In this document: positions 42,226 to 45,350 of the stretch, in pieces | Layout: every line of letters begins with the position of its first letter | How positions within the stretch are numbered: position 1 is the stretch's first letter | From: a virus | Reading direction: 5' to 3' (one strand) | DNA: 45,350 nucleotides | Virus record (IMG/VR): IMGVR_UViG_3300031841_004244 | Span: 1 to 45,350 of that record | Program-made: the position numbers and the translations under genes | The notes under the pieces: model-generated | Databases searched by the model: none | Seen by the model: the letters and a program-made list of their open reading frames with translations, nothing else | Told to the model about the DNA's origin: nothing

Positions 42226-43064
42226 TTTTGCTTGACTATAATCAAATTGCCATTGCATCTGTAATGGCACAAACACGACAAGATAAGCCAGATGAAAATT
42301 TAATTCGTCATATGGTTTTAAATAGCATTCGAAATATTCGAAATAAATTTAAGAATGATTATGGGGAACTTGTTATCTGTTGCGATACAGGTAACTATTG
42401 GAGAAAAGATAAGTTTCCTTTCTACAAAGCATCCAGAAAACAAAAACAAAAGAAGTCTGACTTTGATTGGGGTCTCTTGTTTTCTATTCTTGGTAAGGTT
42501 CGTGAAGAACTTGATTTGTTTTTTCCATACAAGGTCTTGCATGTAGAACGTTGTGAAGCAGATGATGTGATTGCAACGCTTTGTAAAAAGTATCATCAGT
42601 CTGAGAAGATTGTGATTGTCTCATCTGATAAAGATTTTCAACAACTACAACGCTATGAAAATGTTCGTCAATGGAATCCAATCAAAAACTCTTTTGTCAA
42701 ATGTTCTGATCCAGAAAAGTTTTTGCAAGATCTGATTATTCGTGGCGACAGTTCTGATGGTGTGCCAAATGCATTGTCCGAGGATGACTGTTTGGTTGAT
42801 CCTGAAAAAAGACAAAAGCCTTTGACTAAAAAGATGTTGGCTTATTTCCATGATAACTTCTTAAACGATAAAACGCCAGATGAGTATAGGGAGACATTGG
42901 AGAGAAATCAATTACTCGTAGATTTCGGTTCTATACCAGATGAATATACTATAAATATACTTGAAGAGTACGATAAGAAACCACAAGGTAATCGTTCGAG
43001 ACTCTTCAATTACTTCATTGCAAAAAGGTTAAAGGTTCTCATGGAGAACATACAGGAGTTTTAA
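42222..43064 (+). CDS. rnh: RNase H / 5'-3' exonuclease, T4 Rnh-like (280 aa)
   Basis: Removes RNA primers from Okazaki fragments; flap-endonuclease family. The N-terminal MILLDYNQIA holds the first Asp; ELVICCDTGNYWRKDKFPFYKASR, the acidic ERCEADDVIATL cluster, VSSDKDFQQL, and IRGDSSDGVPN (H3TH region) are all T4 RNase H features. T4 Rnh is 305 aa. ATGA overlap with the previous gene. It completes the lagging-strand set with gp61 and gp43. Confidence 0.92.
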   Translation: MILLDYNQIAIASVMAQTRQDKPDENLIRHMVLNSIRNIRNKFKNDYGELVICCDTGNYWRKDKFPFYKASRKQKQKKSDFDWGLLFSILGKVREELDLFFPYKVLHVERCEADDVIATLCKKYHQSEKIVIVSSDKDFQQLQRYENVRQWNPIKNSFVKCSDPEKFLQDLIIRGDSSDGVPNALSEDDCLVDPEKRQKPLTKKMLAYFHDNFLNDKTPDEYRETLERNQLLVDFGSIPDEYTINILEEYDKKPQGNRSRLFNYFIAKRLKVLMENIQEF

Positions 43065-43067
43065 TTA

Positions 43068-43487
43068 ATGTATAAGATGACAATCCCAGAGATTTTAGAC
43101 GAACTTGGTAAAATTACAAGTTACAGTGAAAGAGTTGGTTTCCTACGAACAAATTCTACCAATTCCCTTAAGGATGTTCTTCGTTATATTTTTGATGAAA
43201 ACATTGTCTTTCCTCTAGACGATCTTCCTCCTTATAAAAAGAATGATCAACCAGAAGGTTTGGCAGACAACAATCTCTTTCAAGAGGCAAGTAGACTTTA
43301 TATCTTTGCACAACCAACGATAGATAAAATGGGTATGCTTCGCACCGAACAAAACTTAATTCCTCTTCTTGAAAGTGTGAGTGCACCAGAAGCAGAACTT
43401 ATCGGTGAGATTATCACCAATAAAGTCAAGAAAAAAAATCTAACCAAAAAATTAGTTACGGAGTCTTTTCCAGGTTTAATCCCATGA
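43068..43487 (+). CDS. DUF6433-like T4-like phage protein (139 aa)
   Basis: IPEILDELGKITSYSERVGFLRTNSTNSLKDVLRYIFDENIVFPLDDLPPYKKNDQPEG, then a MLRTEQNLIPLLESVSAPEAELIGEIITNKVKKKNLTKKLVTESFPGLI end, is a pattern well conserved in T4-like phages next to replication genes (DUF6433, name from memory). All helical. CAGGAG precedes the ATG and ATGA couples the next gene. Function is not established. Confidence 0.75.
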   Translation: MYKMTIPEILDELGKITSYSERVGFLRTNSTNSLKDVLRYIFDENIVFPLDDLPPYKKNDQPEGLADNNLFQEASRLYIFAQPTIDKMGMLRTEQNLIPLLESVSAPEAELIGEIITNKVKKKNLTKKLVTESFPGLIP

Positions 43488-43666
43488 AAAAGAGTAAAAG
43501 TAAAGATCGACTAGATGATTCTCGTCATCGAAAAACAAAGATCTTTAAGCAAAAAAACGTGAAGTCTCGTAGACAAACATTCAGAAATATGTCAAACGAT
43601 GTGAAGACAAACACTGATGATGTTTACAACTACGATGTTGAAACGTTTGAAAAATTTAATAATTGA
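43484..43666 (+). CDS. Small basic protein (60 aa)
   Basis: ATGA overlap with the DUF6433-like gene. Lys/Arg-rich first half (KKSKSKDRLDDSRHRKTKIFKQKNVKSRRQTF), then acidic/Asn tail. Its 3' end overlaps the convergent RuvC-like gene by 11 bp. Nucleic-acid binding is plausible from charge only. Confidence 0.55.
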   Translation: MKKSKSKDRLDDSRHRKTKIFKQKNVKSRRQTFRNMSNDVKTNTDDVYNYDVETFEKFNN

Positions 43667-44228
43667 TCTGTTCGAATAGTTCTCGACACACGAAGTAAGA
43701 GTCTGCTATATCAGATATTGGACTTATAGCCTGTTTTGTATCAAAAATTTCTTTGAGATTCAAACCGGTGTCGATTCGAAACTGTCGAACAATCTCTTCC
43801 TTGTTTGCGTTTCCTTTTCCTGACCATTTTTTCTTTATTTCAGTTGGCGTAAAAACTGAAACAGGAATAGGAATTTGATAGAGTTTATATTTTAGAATGC
43901 CAGTATTTTCAGCGATGTTAAAAACTCTGCCTTTTGCGGCAAACGCATACCCCTCGATAGCGACCTGTTCGCACTTAGCGACCTTACTAATTGCCCAATC
44001 GGCAATTGAATCGTATCGTTGTATGTCTGTTTCCCATTCAAAGTATTTGTCGCCGAATATGTTGGTCTGAAATTTCTCAGCGTATTTGTTTTTGTCTATT
44101 AGATAATGGAATCTACATGCCTTTGGATCAAACTTTTTTTTGTTACCACTGTAAACACAAATGCATGGACAGGTCATTGAGTAATCAATGCCAGCGATAC
44201 AAATTTTCTGATTTTTCTGATTAGACAC
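43656..44228 (-). CDS. RuvC-like Holliday-junction resolvase candidate (190 aa)
   Basis: RNase H-fold resolvase pattern: first Asp in CIAGIDYSMTCPCICVY (Asp15), Glu in QVAIEGYAFAAKGRVFNIAENTGILKYKLY (about 93), a basic TPTEIKKKWSGKGNANKEEIV region, and a final acidic SDIADSYFVC. This covers the RuvC order D-E-D. T4 uses gp49 (endonuclease VII), so a RuvC-type enzyme here would be a replacement. The start is a GTG at 44226-44228 with AAAAGG upstream. Only gene on the - strand in this half. Confidence 0.78.
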   Translation of the reverse strand: MSNQKNQKICIAGIDYSMTCPCICVYSGNKKKFDPKACRFHYLIDKNKYAEKFQTNIFGDKYFEWETDIQRYDSIADWAISKVAKCEQVAIEGYAFAAKGRVFNIAENTGILKYKLYQIPIPVSVFTPTEIKKKWSGKGNANKEEIVRQFRIDTGLNLKEIFDTKQAISPISDIADSYFVCRELFEQINY

Positions 44229-44256
44229 TTGACAAACCTTTTTTCTATGCTATTAT
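44229..44256 (+). promoter_or_regulatory. Sigma70-like promoter (TTGACA-N16-TATTAT)
   Basis: TTGACA (44229-44234), 16 bp, TATTAT (44251-44256), in the divergent gap between the resolvase and the gene at 44299. The leader contains AAAGGAG before the ATG. Confidence 0.78.
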
Positions 44257-44298
44257 TTAGAAGTCAACAAAAAACCTCTGAACCAAAAAGGAGAAAAA

Positions 44299-44535
44299 AT
44301 GAAATTGAAAGTTGGCGATAAAGTATGGCTTCCATCTCGAAAGAAAGAAGCCGTCGTGACTCAGATTGATACTATGTACAACTCAAAGTATCCACAATGG
44401 AGTCCACAATTTCAAGTTATGTTCTCTTCACCCATTTGGGGCGAAGAGTGTGAGTGGATCAAACCCACTGAACGAATCACACGTTTTAGGTCTTTCAAGA
44501 GCAGAAAAGGAGAATATTATGCTCAAAGTTCGTAA
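44299..44535 (+). CDS. Small SH3/Tudor-like unknown protein (78 aa)
   Basis: LKVGDKVWLPSRKKEAVVTQIDTMYN, then FQVMFSSPIWGEECEWIKPTERI, has the V-G-D-x-V followed by V-V-T-x-I beta pattern of small barrel domains, similar to the C-terminal part of the lysozyme-like protein at 17531. First gene of an early-type operon. It overlaps the next gene by 17 bp. Function is unknown. Confidence 0.6.
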   Translation: MKLKVGDKVWLPSRKKEAVVTQIDTMYNSKYPQWSPQFQVMFSSPIWGEECEWIKPTERITRFRSFKSRKGEYYAQSS

Positions 44536-44860
44536 TCCAAATACTGGAAAATTTATGGAGCCAACCTCCAACAACTGTCTCGACTGTCATATCCCAGAAG
44601 AGGGAATGGTTAGCCGAGTCATGGCAAAAAGAGTTCACGACAACGATGTGTTGTTTATGAACAATGGTACTGAGGTTCTCGTTGAGAAGGTCATCGAGTT
44701 CTGTGGTGGTCAAAACGCTGAGCCAATGATTTACATTGGTTTCGAAAATGAAAATGGCGACGGTCTTAACTTCCGTGGCTATCGTCCAAATGATCGTGTT
44801 TCGATCATTGAGACTCCTGAAAATCGCAAGATTCGTCGAGACAACAGCCGTCTTGCATAA
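44519..44860 (+). CDS. Unknown protein (113 aa)
   Basis: The ATG at 44519 follows AAAGGAGAA. It contains a Cys pair NNCLDCHIPEEGM and beta-rich remainder (DVLFMNNGTEVLVEKVIEFCGG; EPMIYIGFENENGDGLNFRGYRPNDRVSIIE). The longer frame upstream starts inside the previous gene and lacks a ribosome site. No family is recognised. Confidence 0.58.
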   Translation: MLKVRNPNTGKFMEPTSNNCLDCHIPEEGMVSRVMAKRVHDNDVLFMNNGTEVLVEKVIEFCGGQNAEPMIYIGFENENGDGLNFRGYRPNDRVSIIETPENRKIRRDNSRLA

Positions 44861-44863
44861 TTT

Positions 44864-45097
44864 ATGAGTCAGTATAGATTGCACATTGATATTCCTCTCA
44901 ACACAGATGGGAAAGTTCCTACAGAAGTGGTCGAAAAGATTATGACTGTATTTGATAAATCAAATTTTTGTGTTGAAGGAATACAATGTGTAAACTATCG
45001 TCTTGGTCATGATGATGACCGTCAACGTTCAAACTATCTTGACATCAACGAGAACGGTCACTGTAGTAATAGGAAATCAAAAATTGTCTATGATTGA
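44864..45097 (+). CDS. Small unknown protein (77 aa)
   Basis: Starts 4 bp after the previous stop. YRLHIDIPLNTDGKVPTEVVEKIMTVFDKSNFCVEGIQCVNYRLGHDDDR suggests a compact beta-alpha-beta fold with a metal-like HDDD. It overlaps the next small gene by 8 bp. The function is not recognised. Confidence 0.55.
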   Translation: MSQYRLHIDIPLNTDGKVPTEVVEKIMTVFDKSNFCVEGIQCVNYRLGHDDDRQRSNYLDINENGHCSNRKSKIVYD

Positions 45098-45182
45098 ATT
45101 TATTGGTTATTGCCTCGCACCATTTTTGTGCCTAACTCTTTTGACAACATTTATTGTTTGGTATGTGAAAGATAATTCTTAA
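45090..45182 (+). CDS. Membrane microprotein (30 aa)
   Basis: ATG within the end of the preceding gene; one hydrophobic helix (IGYCLAPFLCLTLLTTFIVWYV) and a KDNS tail. Its last base is the A of the next ATG. Confidence 0.45.
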   Translation: MIEFIGYCLAPFLCLTLLTTFIVWYVKDNS

Positions 45183-45350
45183 TGATTGAGTTTGATTACA
45201 CACTGGATTTTGACAACATCGATTACCGTGAAAATCCAGAAATGTATATTATTGGTCGAGGAGAACAAGGAGTATTGCTCTGTGAACCATACAAATCTGA
45301 AATCTGCAAACACTGGAGATTTCGAACGCCTGAAATCGCGTTCGCATCGG
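45182..45350 (+). CDS. DUF4385-like protein, N-terminal part (cut by window end)
   Basis: The 56 visible residues (IEFDYTLDFDNIDYRENPEMYIIGRGEQGVLLCEPYKSEICKHWRF, in segments FDYTLDFDNIDYRENPE and IGRGEQGVLLCEPYKSE) match the start of DUF4385, a family of T4-like phages and bacteria of unknown function. The gene continues beyond the window. TAATG coupling to the preceding microgene. Confidence 0.78.
   Translation, partial: MIEFDYTLDFDNIDYRENPEMYIIGRGEQGVLLCEPYKSEICKHWRFRTPEIAFAS

Noticed and set aside
42950-42957. Exact TATAAATA inside the RNase H gene
   Set aside because: It lies about 110 bp before the next start (43068) and inside coding sequence with no other support, so it was not listed as a promoter; the same holds for TATAAATA at 28341-28348 in the 461-aa gene.

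Overview
The window is a piece of a large tailed-phage genome of the T4-like (myovirus) type. Almost every base is coding: about 80 genes, mostly on the + strand, often joined by ATGA or TAATG stop/start overlaps, with no gene-free gap above about 175 bp. The T4-type assignment rests on a recognisable T4 replisome (sliding clamp gp45, clamp loaders gp44 and gp62, RegA, polymerase gp43, primase gp61-like, RNase H), on exact TATAAATA late-promoter boxes placed just upstream of genes, and on many small proteins with N-termini like the T4 capsid-targeting sequence (ending in LxE). No capsid, portal, terminase, tail-sheath or baseplate gene was recognised, so the rest of the virion genes must lie outside the window.

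Layout. 1-2114: small membrane proteins, a lipoprotein and acidic unknown proteins. About 2137-2238: a run of hairpins ending in a strong terminator, possibly a small RNA. 2253-6130: conserved phage proteins of unknown role, several with capsid-targeting-like N-termini. 6167-10271: replisome operon 45-44-(sugar-nucleotide dehydrogenase)-unknown-62-regA. 10268-13175: head-associated candidates, a poly-glutamate protein, dUTPase and a MazG-like protein. 13162-15741: DNA polymerase. 15751-19203: a DUF4230-like protein, four tRNAs (Thr-TGT, Arg-TCT, Leu-TAG, Leu-TAA) interleaved with small genes, an i-type-lysozyme-like endolysin candidate and a DUF6065-like gene. 19208-20569 (- strand): two proteins with capsid-targeting-like starts, one a zeta-toxin-like kinase. 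20732-24842: early-type operon of microproteins, a nucleosidase, a DksA-like zinc finger, a DUF4406-like protein, a nuclease and a second DUF6065-like paralogue. 24956-27186: a cellular-looking pair, a secreted beta-helix protein with a C-terminal dockerin-like repeat and a TonB homologue. 27204-37307: late virion-type genes with T4-like late promoters, including an ATP-grasp (RimK-like) ligase. 37334-45350: lipoprotein, primase, ThyX, class II ribonucleotide reductase, HNH protein, RNase H, RuvC-like resolvase and a DUF4385-like gene cut by the window end.

How it works together. The phage brings its own fork machinery and a nucleotide supply line (B12-dependent ribonucleotide reductase, ThyX, dUTPase, MazG-like enzyme). 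Two promoter classes are visible. The first is sigma70-like, TTGACA-N16/17-TATAAT, usually with a 16-bp spacer, before early-type genes. The second is TATAAATA, before virion-type genes. Several promoters sit so close to the start codon that the mRNA would be leaderless.

Host. The dockerin-like C-terminus and a PEP-CTERM-like tail on another protein are typical of Planctomycetota (especially Phycisphaerae) and Verrucomicrobiota. A marine or aquatic host of that kind is therefore a reasonable guess, but it is inference from two proteins. The four tRNAs read A-ending codons, fitting an AT-rich phage in a host of higher GC.
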